Positions 1 to 6,783 of a stretch of 11,129 nucleotides of DNA are shown in pieces. Location: positions 1 through 11,129 of the forward strand of contig CALKUN010000126.1 of NCBI GenBank assembly GCA_937996675.1, read 5' to 3'. Both the position numbers and the translations under genes were made by a program. Numbering within the stretch: the stretch's first letter is position 1; every line of letters begins with the position of its first letter. This DNA comes from an uncultured Candidatus Saccharibacteria bacterium. GTDB taxonomy: Bacteria > Patescibacteriota > Saccharimonadia > CAILAD01 > GCA-016700035. The notes under the pieces were generated by a model. The model searched no databases. It was not told where the DNA came from and saw only the letters and a program-made list of their open reading frames with translations.

Positions 1-294
1 CACATCAGCGAGCACGCCAAGGCCAGCGGCCTGCGCTTCCGCGGCAACGTCCGTGTTGCCGCCGGCTACCGCGGCCTGTGCTCGCTGCACCGCCTCAACA
101 GCACTCTTGGCAGAAGCCTGGCAGAGCAGCGCATCGGCACAACGCTTGGCCTTCTGAGGCCCCACCGGAAGCGCCACACACGCCACGGTTGCGCGGTGAA
201 CGCGCTGGGCCAGAGTCTGCTGCACTACGAGCTTGGGCGTGCAACAAGCCAGCACAGCAGCAAACGAGGTCGCTACATACTTCACGTACTTCAT
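1..294 (-). CDS. Putative lipoprotein, N-terminal part (runs off left edge)
   Basis: An open frame starts at the ATG on 294-292 and stays open for 98 codons to the window edge. The ATG overlaps the upstream TGA stop as ATGA, and AAAGGA lies about 11 nt before it, which fixes the start. The product begins MKYVKYVATSFAAVLACC: a short basic N-terminus, a hydrophobic core and a lipobox-like VLAC with Cys17 as the probable lipidated residue. The rest is Ala-rich and probably helical, with cysteines near residues 39, 52 and 58. I do not recognise a family. The 4-nt overlap with the membrane-protein gene suggests co-translation and a shared envelope role. A spanin-like outer-membrane partner is possible but unproven; a morphogenesis-neutral accessory lipoprotein is equally possible. 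The C-terminus is not visible. Confidence 0.7.
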   Translation of the reverse strand, partial: MKYVKYVATSFAAVLACCTPKLVVQQTLAQRVHRATVACVALPVGPQKAKRCADALLCQASAKSAVEAVQRAQAAVAGGNTDVAAEAQAAGLGVLADV

Positions 295-962
295 GGGCAG
301 AAGGTCCTTTCTTGCAGACAGGAGCCGCTCGCCAGATTCGCGAAGCCGCGCATACGCAGCGCGCTGTGCGGTGGCGACGACGAAGCTGAAGCGGTCCCCG
401 TCTTGATCTCTTTGCAGCCGTCGCGCGTGCAGCGCTGACCCGACGAGCACGGCGGGTCACAGGTGATCGGCGCGTCGCTCAGCTTGGCTACGTAGCGCTG
501 GCCCTCCATGATCCCCAGGCTGGCTAGGATGAGGATGAGCAGCCCTACGCCGACCTTCCCAGCGATGCGAGTGAGCAAGTCCGTGTGCCGCTCCGAGCGG
601 TCGACGAGCTTCAGGATCTCGCCGGTCTGTCGCTGCACAGCATCGCCCACGCGCTCGACAATCGCCGCTTGCTGCGCCTTGGCGAGCTCGCGGAACGCCG
701 CCACATCTTCCATGGCTTCCTTCCCACGCTGCACTACGAGCGCGGTCAGGTGCTCGCGGTCGGCCGCTTTCTCGGCTCTCCACGCCGGGACGACGACCTT
801 GTACAGGAGGTAACCAGCACCCACGATGATCATCAAGAAGCCGATGCAGGCGATAAGCGGAAACACAACATTCGGCTGCGCCGCCGTGATGCGGACGGCG
901 AAGTCTGCACCGCGCTCCCATCCCGAAGGCGCGGGCTCGGCTTGGGCCAAAAGAATGAGCAT
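291..962 (-). CDS. Two-helix membrane protein with coiled segment and Cys-rich tail
   Basis: The product is 223 aa. Start ATG 962-960 follows GGAG by about 6 nt, and the upstream fibre gene's TAA ends 2 nt before it. Visible layout: a polar N-terminus, a strong transmembrane helix at about residues 32-57, a charged Ala/Glu/Arg-rich helical stretch at about 60-130, a second transmembrane helix at about 136-151, then a tail with Cys168, 172, 178 and 183 in a CDPPC...C....C pattern. The simplest topology puts the coiled segment in the cytoplasm and both ends outside, where the cysteines could form disulfides. Lying just after the fibre gene and overlapping a lipoprotein start, it could belong to a lysis or envelope-modifying pair. 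It has two helices rather than the single N-terminal anchor of an inner spanin, and is long for a holin. Function is unassigned. Confidence 0.8.
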   Translation of the reverse strand: MLILLAQAEPAPSGWERGADFAVRITAAQPNVVFPLIACIGFLMIIVGAGYLLYKVVVPAWRAEKAADREHLTALVVQRGKEAMEDVAAFRELAKAQQAAIVERVGDAVQRQTGEILKLVDRSERHTDLLTRIAGKVGVGLLILILASLGIMEGQRYVAKLSDAPITCDPPCSSGQRCTRDGCKEIKTGTASASSSPPHSALRMRGFANLASGSCLQERTFCP

Positions 963-964
963 AT

Positions 965-1732
965 TTACTCCGTAAATCCGACCACGTCCATGGCAACGGT
1001 GCCCGACGCTGTCAGGATGTAATCAATTTGGTTGCTCGTATTCGTCCAAGCCTCGTGAACGACGCATCGTCCAGATGTCGAGCTCGCGCCGCAGTAGAGT
1101 GGATAAGGGTACCCCGTACCCCAGCCTGATCCCGTGGGTCTCACCATCGCCTGGTTCACTCCAGCTGACGTATTTTGGATGAACAGGGCGACCCTCTGAG
1201 TAGTCGGCGGCATAAGGCTGGTGAGGGTCAGAGTTGACCAGCTTGTAGCAGTTCCTGTCCCAATGATGTTGTGCAACTGGCCGTATACGTACTTGAAATT
1301 CGAGACGAAGAAGTTGAAAAGACTGCCGCCGCTGACGAATACGCAGCAGAGGTAACGGTACGTCTCGTCGCCCGCCTTGTACTTCAGGGTCGCTTCCGGT
1401 GCCGTGGTCGAGACGCTGTATGCAGCGACGCCACTTGAGGCGCGGACGTAAAGGTAGTTCCAGCCGTTGACGAACCCAAAGTTGACGGCCACTGCCGTCG
1501 CCGCTGGCATGCCTACGTACTGCGAAGTCACGGCGTCGAGCGCCATGTAAGGCGGGATCACGCTGAACGTCACCCAACTTGCGTTCACGCAGGAAGCGGT
1601 CACCGGGATCCGAGCGTAGGAGGGGTACGCGCAGGCGGCGAGGGAGTCCTGCCACTGGTTTAGGAATAGGGCCGTAACCTTCGGGACGTTCTGACTGATG
1701 AAAGTCGCCCAGCGCGTGAATGGAGTCGCCAT
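965..1732 (-). CDS. Tail fibre-like / distal tail structural protein
   Basis: The product is 255 aa, placed immediately after the gp48-type gene, where Mu-like phages encode the tail fibre. The N-terminus (residues about 6-31) reads VPKVTALFLNQWQDSLA in part, resembling short helices that join fibres to the baseplate. The remainder is rich in Ser, Thr, aromatic residues and Gly and looks all-beta. A central YRYL...VSGG segment and the C-terminal ...VAMDVVGFTE resemble beta-sandwich ends common in phage fibre-head proteins. There is no obvious collagen-like or chaperone domain and no recognisable enzymatic motif. Start ATG 1732-1730 lacks a Shine-Dalgarno and is preceded by box C with a 6-nt gap. 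The gene is likely to bear receptor-binding function, but that rests on position and composition, not on a named domain. Confidence 0.7.
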   Translation of the reverse strand: MATPFTRWATFISQNVPKVTALFLNQWQDSLAACAYPSYARIPVTASCVNASWVTFSVIPPYMALDAVTSQYVGMPAATAVAVNFGFVNGWNYLYVRASSGVAAYSVSTTAPEATLKYKAGDETYRYLCCVFVSGGSLFNFFVSNFKYVYGQLHNIIGTGTATSWSTLTLTSLMPPTTQRVALFIQNTSAGVNQAMVRPTGSGWGTGYPYPLYCGASSTSGRCVVHEAWTNTSNQIDYILTASGTVAMDVVGFTE

Positions 1733-1738
1733 ATTCTT

Positions 1739-1750
1739 TGTGGTAGGGGC
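1739..1750 (-). promoter_or_regulatory. Box C, start-associated repeat (fibre-like gene)
   Basis: On the minus strand this reads GCCCCTACCACA and ends exactly 6 nt before the ATG at 1732. The same 12-mer stands before the gene starting at 4807, and a near copy before 6777. No Shine-Dalgarno is visible at this start, so box C may be involved in initiation or in binding a regulator. Function is inferred only from position. Confidence 0.5.
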
Positions 1751-1755
1751 AGGCC

Positions 1756-1774
1756 CTTAGCGGTGGGCCATGTA
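1756..1774 (-). repeat. Box A intergenic repeat, minus-oriented copy
   Basis: Minus-strand reading is TACATGGCCCACCGCTAAG, the family consensus seen in the spacers at 4844-4866 and 10464-10486. It lies 18-24 nt upstream of the fibre gene's start and forms the right half (in transcription order) of the 12-bp hairpin. Confidence 0.7.
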
Positions 1775-1792
1775 TGCGCCTGCCCCCACTAC

Positions 1793-1804
1793 CATGGCCC
1801 ACCG
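1793..1804 (+). repeat. Box A intergenic repeat, inverted partial copy
   Basis: CATGGCCCACCG is a core-only copy of box A in plus orientation. It is perfectly complementary to the copy at 1761-1772 across a 20-nt loop, the same geometry as the pair at 6817-6860. Confidence 0.65.
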
Positions 1805-1817
1805 TCGAGGTTAGGAG

Positions 1818-1833
1818 TGCACAACGCTTTGCA
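1818..1833. repeat. Box B, operator-like dyad after gp48-type stop
   Basis: Plus-strand TGCACAACGCTTTGCA: TGCA at both ends with partial symmetry inside. It lies 2 nt past the TAA (1836-1838) of the upstream gene. The right half GCTTTGCA is identical in the boxes at 4899-4914 and 10507-10522. It looks like a protein-binding dyad; no promoter elements are evident around it. Confidence 0.5.
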
Positions 1834-1835
1834 TA

Positions 1836-2843
1836 TTAGCCAGGAATCATCACGTCGGGCAGCGCGTTGGCGTCGTCGGGAAGGAAGGCATAATCACCAG
1901 CGGCCAGCGTGTTGCCCGTCGAGCGCAGGACGATCGCGCCGACGCGGGAGCCGTAGTTGATTCGCCGAGCTGCCGCCCGCGCCGCGTCGAGGTCGGCGCT
2001 GCCGTTGCTCTTGCTCGGCTCGTAGACCGCCGCCCACTCGAACTTACCAGAACCAGCGCTGCCGTCGTGCTTGGTGATGTCGCGGCCGAATCCTTCGCAG
2101 AACAGGTTAACCGCGGTGACGGTGCCGGAGTTGATGCTGCAGAAAAACTCAACCTGCCACAGACCGAAGATAGGGACACCGGCAAAGGCTTTGAAGTAGA
2201 GCCGGAAAGTAGAACTGGAAGCGCTGCCCGTCCAGTTCGGTTGAATCGAGATAGCCACCCCGGTCGGCGACGTGAGGTACACACCCAGGCCCACCAGATT
2301 CGAGCTCGTGATCGTGAAGTCCACCCAGCAGCCCGCCGCGCTCACTGAGGCGTCATCGCGGACCAAGAAGTAGACGGTTGGGAAGTTGCCGGTATTGTAA
2401 GCTACGCTCCCGGTCCATGCGTACGTGTGCGCCGTGTTCTGCGCAGCCTTGTCTCCCTCCAAGATGACCAGCTGGGAGTTATCCGCGTAGTCCAGGAGCG
2501 GCCCTAGAATCGCCTGGATGAACGGTATCGAGGGCGGGCCATACTCCCGCAGCCGGCTGATCACAGCGCGCCTGCGCTGCGTAATGGTGCCTGTGCGGGC
2601 GGTCTTCGTGGTCGAGAGCTTTAGCACGCTCTCCCAATCTGCCAACTTGGTCACGCCGCAAGTCAGCGGGTTGATGTCTTGCCGCAAGCGCTCCGCGGCG
2701 TCGACTGCGGTTGCTGCTATCGTCTCGGCGAACGCCTGAAGCACGTCGCCCGGCACGTCGTTCCAGTCAACGAACTCCTCGACGCCGGGCGGGAAAGCGC
2801 CCTGCAGCTCGTCTCTAAGTTCGCCTGCGGTTATCCCTGCCAT
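1836..2843 (-). CDS. Mu gp48-type baseplate/fibre-linking protein with beta insertion
   Basis: The product is 335 aa. Start ATG 2843-2841 follows AAGGGG and lies 3 nt after the gp47-type stop. Residues about 25-135 match the Mu gp48 / DUF2313-like pattern: a helical N-terminus, NPLTCGVTKLADWESVLKL, then TQRRRAVISRLREYGPPS and a LGPLLDY segment. The family then normally leads quickly to its C-terminal part. Here about 120 residues (136-256) intervene, rich in beta strands and aromatics, containing VYLTSPTGVAISI and FGLWQVEFFCSINSGTV. These resemble the L-SP-G and G-W-L-V...G-L pattern of proprotein-convertase P domains. The family part appears to resume at KFEWAAVYEP (267-276). Mu gp48 is about 190 aa, so the excess length fits an insertion. 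The protein probably sits at the baseplate rim and links wedge to fibre. Confidence 0.8.
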   Translation of the reverse strand: MAGITAGELRDELQGAFPPGVEEFVDWNDVPGDVLQAFAETIAATAVDAAERLRQDINPLTCGVTKLADWESVLKLSTTKTARTGTITQRRRAVISRLREYGPPSIPFIQAILGPLLDYADNSQLVILEGDKAAQNTAHTYAWTGSVAYNTGNFPTVYFLVRDDASVSAAGCWVDFTITSSNLVGLGVYLTSPTGVAISIQPNWTGSASSSTFRLYFKAFAGVPIFGLWQVEFFCSINSGTVTAVNLFCEGFGRDITKHDGSAGSGKFEWAAVYEPSKSNGSADLDAARAAARRINYGSRVGAIVLRSTGNTLAAGDYAFLPDDANALPDVMIPG

Positions 2844-2846
2844 GGT

Positions 2847-4421
2847 CTACCCCTTGAGCACGAGCACAGACCCACAGACGGCGATTTGTGGCCCCACGTT
2901 CGGCACGTTGTCGAGGGTCGGAATGTCGAGCGCCGCCGCTGCGCCAGCTCCAACAGCGATGCTCACGCCGATGCTCTGGCTCGGGTCGTTGCCGACGTTC
3001 GGTGCGTAGATGAGGCAACGACGCCCATCAGCACCTACGGTATCAAGGGCAGTCTGCGCGATGCGCCCGACGCTTACGGTATCCTCCCACGAGTCGTTGG
3101 GGTCCGCGAAACCCGACGCTGTGCTTGGGCCTAGGTTATCGACGTAGCTTAGCACGGCTGTGGCGATCGGCAGAGTCGCGCTGCCAGCAGCATACATCAG
3201 CGTCGGAGTGCCAGCCGGGGCAGCAGACAGCGTGAGGGTTGCCTGCCCGCCGATCGGGTAGTTGTCCTGAAATGCGGTGACATTGGCCACGAAAGGAAGC
3301 GGCGTGCCCGAGATCTGGAGCTGCACGCGGGCAGAGCTCCCGGCGGTCACTGCGGCGTTCAGATTCGTCGGCGTCAGCGACGAGATCACGATCTGGTTGC
3401 TGGATACCGACACCACCGACGAGCTTGAGCCGCCGTCGTCCCAATCGTTCGCGTACCCGGTCGCCGGTCGGATGCGAACCACGATCGAAAGGTTGGAGGT
3501 GTATGTCGCGGCCTTTACGTACACAGTATCCGTAACGATTCGGAGGCTGTTGAGGTAGGTCAGCACCTGCCCGATCACTGTGTTGCTCGGGATGCGCCCC
3601 GTACCGCTGCCGGCGAGCAGGGGAACGATGGTGACGGACCCCGTAGCGTCCCGCAGCGGGAAGACGTAGGCGCGCAGGATGTTGAGGGAAACGCCGTTGC
3701 TGTCAGTCGCCGACTGCGTCCAGTAGCGCCAGTCCGATGCAGTGCCTCCCTTGGGCGGGTTCTGCAGCCGGGCCAGGATGCGCAAAGCAAGCGCCACGTC
3801 GCTCTCAGAATCCGAGCCGCCGAGCAAGGGAGGCCCACCGCTAACTGCGGTGAGCGTGATCGTCGAGGCCAAGCCGCCAGGCGGTGATACCCACCGCAGC
3901 ACTGCGCCGGCTTGGAGGTTGCCTACCGAGCCTGTGGTCACGGCGTCTATGGTGACAGCCTGTGAGCCGCCGCCCGGCATCGTGAAGCCAGCGCGCAGCT
4001 TGAGCGTCACTTGCCCGGTGGCCACGTCGATAAGCGTGGTGCCGGTGGATACGTTGATCCCAGGCGTGCCGGTCGCGGTCGCGTTGGAGCCAGTCGCTAC
4101 AGCAGCGGCCTTGCCGTTCCTGCCGTAGACCCCCGTGCCAAGGTTGCTCGGCAGGCCCAGAGCGACCGCCCAATTGTCGAGCGCCGCCGTCGAGGTGGGC
4201 GTCGTCGCCACGCCGCTCTGGTAGATGACCTGGGGCAGGGAGTCATAATCGGCGTCCTGCACGGACTGCAGAACGGAGCTGATCACTTGCGCCAGCGAGC
4301 GCGCCTGCCCTCCGAGGAAGGACATCTCGGTGAACGGCGCTCCCTTCAGCTTCGGCTTGGCGGCGAAGAACGCGACGGCAATGGCAAAGACTTGATCTTC
4401 CGTGTAGACGGTGATGGGCAT
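2847..4421 (-). CDS. Baseplate wedge protein, Mu gp47 / P2 gpJ type
   Basis: The product is 524 aa. The start ATG shares its A with the preceding gene's stop (TAATG at 4419-4423), with AAAGG upstream. The baseplate-J signature is clear: GGSDSESDVALALRILARLQ (residues 201-220), then PPKGGTASDWRYWTQ and an ILRAYVFPL...GSVTIVPLLA strand pair at about 248-270, as in Mu gp47 and P2 gpJ (T4 gp6-like wedge). Residues 1-110 are the family's helical N-terminus with a beta segment following at about 125-195. From about 320 to 412 there is an extra Ser/Thr-rich beta segment that the shorter family members lack. The C-terminal part has the IGVSIAVGAG strand and a Cys near the end. It should form the sixfold wedge ring around the hub, together with the gp46-type protein encoded just upstream. 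Confidence 0.92.
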   Translation of the reverse strand: MPITVYTEDQVFAIAVAFFAAKPKLKGAPFTEMSFLGGQARSLAQVISSVLQSVQDADYDSLPQVIYQSGVATTPTSTAALDNWAVALGLPSNLGTGVYGRNGKAAAVATGSNATATGTPGINVSTGTTLIDVATGQVTLKLRAGFTMPGGGSQAVTIDAVTTGSVGNLQAGAVLRWVSPPGGLASTITLTAVSGGPPLLGGSDSESDVALALRILARLQNPPKGGTASDWRYWTQSATDSNGVSLNILRAYVFPLRDATGSVTIVPLLAGSGTGRIPSNTVIGQVLTYLNSLRIVTDTVYVKAATYTSNLSIVVRIRPATGYANDWDDGGSSSSVVSVSSNQIVISSLTPTNLNAAVTAGSSARVQLQISGTPLPFVANVTAFQDNYPIGGQATLTLSAAPAGTPTLMYAAGSATLPIATAVLSYVDNLGPSTASGFADPNDSWEDTVSVGRIAQTALDTVGADGRRCLIYAPNVGNDPSQSIGVSIAVGAGAAAALDIPTLDNVPNVGPQIAVCGSVLVLKG

Positions 4422-4807
4422 TAGAAGTCAACCTTTAGAGAGACGGGACCGGTCGCGATGAGCCAGCGCAGGGTGAGGCCCCAGCGGCCGGTCTGCGGGT
4501 CGCGCTGCGCGAGCGCACCACCTGCGGTGACGGGGCTTATCCACTGCCCGAGCTGCGCCTGGTTCAGAGCGTCCGTGGCCACAGCCACGAACCGAGACGC
4601 GGTCAGGTTCCGCTTCTCACTCTTGATCGTGCTCAGCGTCGTGCCGTAGGTGGCAGACCAGCGCCACTCGTTCTTGTGCGCGTACAGGCACGCGATGACC
4701 GGGTAGACGGCGGTGTTATCGCAGAAGAAGTCGCCGTCGGAGCCCACCGCGAAGGTGAACTTGCCGGCCGTGGTATTGCTCGGAGTGAAGGCTACGTCGA
4801 GGGGCAT
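4421..4807 (-). CDS. Baseplate protein, Mu gp46 type (T4 gp25 / P2 W-like)
   Basis: The product is 128 aa, the usual size for this family. The N-terminus has the FAVGSDGDFFCDNTAVYPVI region, followed by LYAHKNEWRWSATYGTTLST (residues about 41-60), matching the GP46 pattern of a conserved eW-d---G--L core. A long helix covers residues 66-88, and a WGLTLRWLIATGPVSLKVDF strand pair ends the protein. In contractile tails this protein plugs the wedge to the first sheath ring and helps trigger contraction. Start ATG 4807-4805 has only a weak AGG nearby, and box C lies 10 nt upstream. The stop overlaps the next start by one base, suggesting translational coupling with the gp47-type wedge gene. Confidence 0.9.
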   Translation of the reverse strand: MPLDVAFTPSNTTAGKFTFAVGSDGDFFCDNTAVYPVIACLYAHKNEWRWSATYGTTLSTIKSEKRNLTASRFVAVATDALNQAQLGQWISPVTAGGALAQRDPQTGRWGLTLRWLIATGPVSLKVDF

Positions 4808-4817
4808 CCTAAGCCTA

Positions 4818-4829
4818 TGTGGTAGGGGC
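4818..4829 (-). promoter_or_regulatory. Box C, start-associated repeat (gp46-type gene)
   Basis: Minus-strand GCCCCTACCACA, identical over 12 nt to the copy before the fibre-like gene. It ends 10 nt before the ATG at 4807. A direct repeat CCTAAGCC flanks it (4808-4815 and 4837-4844). Confidence 0.5.
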
Positions 4830-4843
4830 GGGGCAGCCTAAGC

Positions 4844-4866
4844 CTTAGCGGTGGGCCATGTGTGGG
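4844..4866 (-). repeat. Box A intergenic repeat in gp45-gp46 spacer
   Basis: Minus-strand reading contains CCACACATGGCCCACCGC followed by TAAG. It is the only clear copy in this 130-bp spacer and lies between box B and box C. No perfect inverted partner is present here, unlike in the spacers at 1740-1804 and 6817-6860. Confidence 0.65.
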
Positions 4867-4898
4867 TTGGGTGTGGCAACTCGCGCTGGCGGCGCTTG

Positions 4899-4914
4899 TG
4901 CAGAGCGCTTTGCA
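4899..4914. repeat. Box B, operator-like dyad in gp45-gp46 spacer
   Basis: Plus-strand TGCAGAGCGCTTTGCA is a 16-bp palindrome matching its own reverse complement at 14 of 16 positions, with AGCGCT as the centre. It is the most symmetric of the three copies and lies 23 nt past the TAG of the spike gene. Confidence 0.55.
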
Positions 4915-4937
4915 TCGGACGGTTATGCTCCCAATCG

Positions 4938-5552
4938 CTACGGCTTCTTGGCGACGACATCTGGCGAGCCGTAACAGCTATATCCGCCATAGAGTGGGCT
5001 GCTGTTTGCGCCCGTCTGGGAGCCGCCTACCTGCACGCCGCCGTGGGTGTGCGAGTTTAGGAGATTCACGATATTGGACAGGGCAGTGTTTAGCTCCGAC
5101 TTCGTCACGACAGGGTCACAGAGAGCCGGGTCTGTAGCTCCGAGGATGACGTTGCCACTGCCAGTGCAGTTGATCGTGATGTTGCCGGAGTGGTCCATGT
5201 AGATCGTGGTCGTTCCGCCCGTCGCCTTGCTGTTGAAGATGACGGTATCGCCCTCATTCGCGAGTGTTGGCGCAGCGCCGGGTAGGTCCGACGCGACGTA
5301 GACGCGATTGTTCTTGCCGCCGTTGATGGCCAAGGCCACGATCTCGGCTGCTCGCGGCACCCAAGAAGCGAAGCCGTAGGACTGCATGCGTCGCAGCCCG
5401 AAGCCGTAGGATGGGTCGCCCGGCCCGCGCTCGTAGCCGTCGGCTTGCTCGCTCTTGCCGTCGGCGCTCGACCCGGCTAGAGTCGTCTTGCGGATGAGTC
5501 GCACGAGGTACTGGCGCATGTTCTCGCGAATTTCAGGCCAAGTCAGTGCCAC
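4938..5552 (-). CDS. Baseplate spike, Mu gp45 / P2 gpV type
   Basis: The product is 204 aa. The GTG start at 5552 follows the hub gene's TAA by one base, with AAGGGA upstream; the ATG at codon 12 (5519) is a weaker alternative. Residues about 50-95 (RRMQSYGFASWVPRAAEIV, then VYVASDLPG) match the OB-fold part of gp45-like spikes. Residues about 103-140 (TVIFNSKATGGTTTIYMD, ITINC, NVILG) are short strands typical of the trimeric beta-helical needle. Near the C-terminus His168 and His170 in SHTHGGVQVGG match the apex HxH motif that holds an iron ion in Mu and P2 spikes. The protein should form the trimeric membrane-piercing tip. About 34 residues follow the HxH motif, ending in KKP. Confidence 0.92.
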   Translation of the reverse strand: MALTWPEIRENMRQYLVRLIRKTTLAGSSADGKSEQADGYERGPGDPSYGFGLRRMQSYGFASWVPRAAEIVALAINGGKNNRVYVASDLPGAAPTLANEGDTVIFNSKATGGTTTIYMDHSGNITINCTGSGNVILGATDPALCDPVVTKSELNTALSNIVNLLNSHTHGGVQVGGSQTGANSSPLYGGYSCYGSPDVVAKKP

Positions 5553-5553
5553 G

Positions 5554-6777
5554 TTAAACCGTCCCTTCTGCTGTGGGATGCCCGACGATCTGGTTGCTCA
5601 AGATGTTCGGCGGCGCGAGTCCGTCGGGGTTGATGGACGCACTCAGTAGCCCTGGCTTGTGTACGACCAGCTCGGTAGTGTCTTCCTCGCCCTTCGAGAA
5701 CTTGCACCGGACGGCGCGCAGGTACATCCTGCCGTAGGCCCCGACCTCATCGTCAAACAGGTCGCACATCGCGTCAGACTCAAAGAACCTACCGTCGCCC
5801 TTGTCGCTCACCTGGAAGTGCTCGGGGACGGTGTAGACGCCGACCCATGCGTCAAACAGCATGCGCATGTACTGCCAATTGGCCATCGCCTGAGCCTTGC
5901 CGCGGGCGGTCATCTCCGGGTCACTGAATGTCAGCCTGCGCAGGAACGGGAGCGCGCCGGGGTGAAGAACTTTGCCGCGCTTCTTGGAAAAGTTGGGGTC
6001 GGAGCTGTCGGCCTCGCTTTCGGGGAATAGCTGCTCGCCGACGCACTCGACGAGGGTGAAGATCTTGTCAGCATCTTCGGTGACGTTGTAGGCCATGGTA
6101 TTCGCGTCGGACGTGCCGTTCCTGATGACGTAGTCCGGGGCCTTTGTGTAGTCGGGCAGCCAGAGCTGCAAGTTGCCGTCTACGCACATATTGACGAGGA
6201 GATTCGCCCGGCGCGCATACTCGCGGATGGCGGTCAGGTAGTCCTCATTGGGCTCGATCTGGACGTGGTAGATCGGGTCGCGGTCTTGCTGCTGCGCCCT
6301 GAGCACTGCAACGCCCTGCCGCAGCTTGTTATTGAGGTTCCCGCCGACGACTCCCTTGATCCCGAAGCTCGGGTCTAACATCTGCGTCACGAGGTCATAC
6401 AAGTTCTTGCACTGCTTGATGTTGAACCAGAGCGGGGCCTTCCCGAGTAGGTGCCAACCTAAATCGGCGATAGTGATCGCGATCGTGCTGCCCTCCTTGG
6501 CCTTCCCTTGGGGGTTGCGCTTGACGATGATGCCGCTGAAGCGCTTGACCCATGCCCCGCCCTGTACCGCGGGGTTTGACATATAGAGGTCTGCGGTCTG
6601 CCCAAGCTGCAGTTTGCCGCGGTACTTGCGCAGCCCCGTCACGACCACATTACAGAAGTCCGGTATCGCCAGCACGTCGCTTGAGTAGTCGCCGCTCTCG
6701 ATCGCGTCAATGTCCTCACCGTTGATGGTCAGTCGAACAGAGCTTCCCTTGCGTGCGGACTGCGGAGTGCTGGCCAT
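5554..6777 (-). CDS. Baseplate hub, Mu gp44 (P) / T4 gp27-like
   Basis: The product is 407 aa from ATG 6777-6775. A GTG at 6816 would add 13 residues, but it lies inside the box A repeat; box C stands 6 nt before the ATG, as at the fibre-like gene, so I prefer the ATG. The N-terminal half carries VRLTINGEDI, the VVTGLRKYRGKLQLGQTADL strands, FSGIIVKRNP and WHLLGKAPLWFN. The C-terminal half has ARGKAQAMANWQYMRMLFDA (residues 291-310) and a GAYGRMYLRAVRCKFSKGEE...TELVVHKPG ending, as in gp44/gpD-type hub proteins. It forms the trimeric hub that connects tube to spike, in keeping with the spike gene one base downstream. No lysozyme domain is present. Confidence 0.9.
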   Translation of the reverse strand: MASTPQSARKGSSVRLTINGEDIDAIESGDYSSDVLAIPDFCNVVVTGLRKYRGKLQLGQTADLYMSNPAVQGGAWVKRFSGIIVKRNPQGKAKEGSTIAITIADLGWHLLGKAPLWFNIKQCKNLYDLVTQMLDPSFGIKGVVGGNLNNKLRQGVAVLRAQQQDRDPIYHVQIEPNEDYLTAIREYARRANLLVNMCVDGNLQLWLPDYTKAPDYVIRNGTSDANTMAYNVTEDADKIFTLVECVGEQLFPESEADSSDPNFSKKRGKVLHPGALPFLRRLTFSDPEMTARGKAQAMANWQYMRMLFDAWVGVYTVPEHFQVSDKGDGRFFESDAMCDLFDDEVGAYGRMYLRAVRCKFSKGEEDTTELVVHKPGLLSASINPDGLAPPNILSNQIVGHPTAEGTV

Positions 6778-6783
6778 GTTTAC

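Larger units (their letters stand above)
1740..1804. repeat. Two interleaved inverted repeats in intergenic spacer
   Basis: Pair one is a perfect 12-bp inverted repeat, CGGTGGGCCATG at 1761-1772 with CATGGCCCACCG at 1793-1804, loop 20 nt. Pair two joins 1740-1754 with 1778-1792 and matches at 13 of 15 positions. The arms interleave, so the two hairpins cannot both form fully and may be alternative structures. The spacer between the gp48-type stop and the fibre start holds nothing else but box B and box C. There is no trailing U-run, so it is not a standard intrinsic terminator. Confidence 0.7.

Noticed and set aside
585..1022. Plus-strand open frames across the window (for example 585-1022, 3742-4128, 7996-8478)
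   Set aside because: They lie antisense to well-supported minus-strand genes, have Arg/Ala-rich low-complexity translations typical of GC-rich shadows, and show no family motifs.
1818..1833. Box B as a sigma-54 type -24/-12 promoter (TTGCA end, plus strand)
   Set aside because: It would face away from all genes, and the TGGCAC half is not present (TGCACA instead). The symmetric layout fits a dyad better.
3832..3844. GGCCCACCGCTAA inside the wedge gene, matching part of box A
   Set aside because: It lacks the ACAT side and any partner arm, and is explained by codons for SGGPP in a conserved coding region; probably chance.
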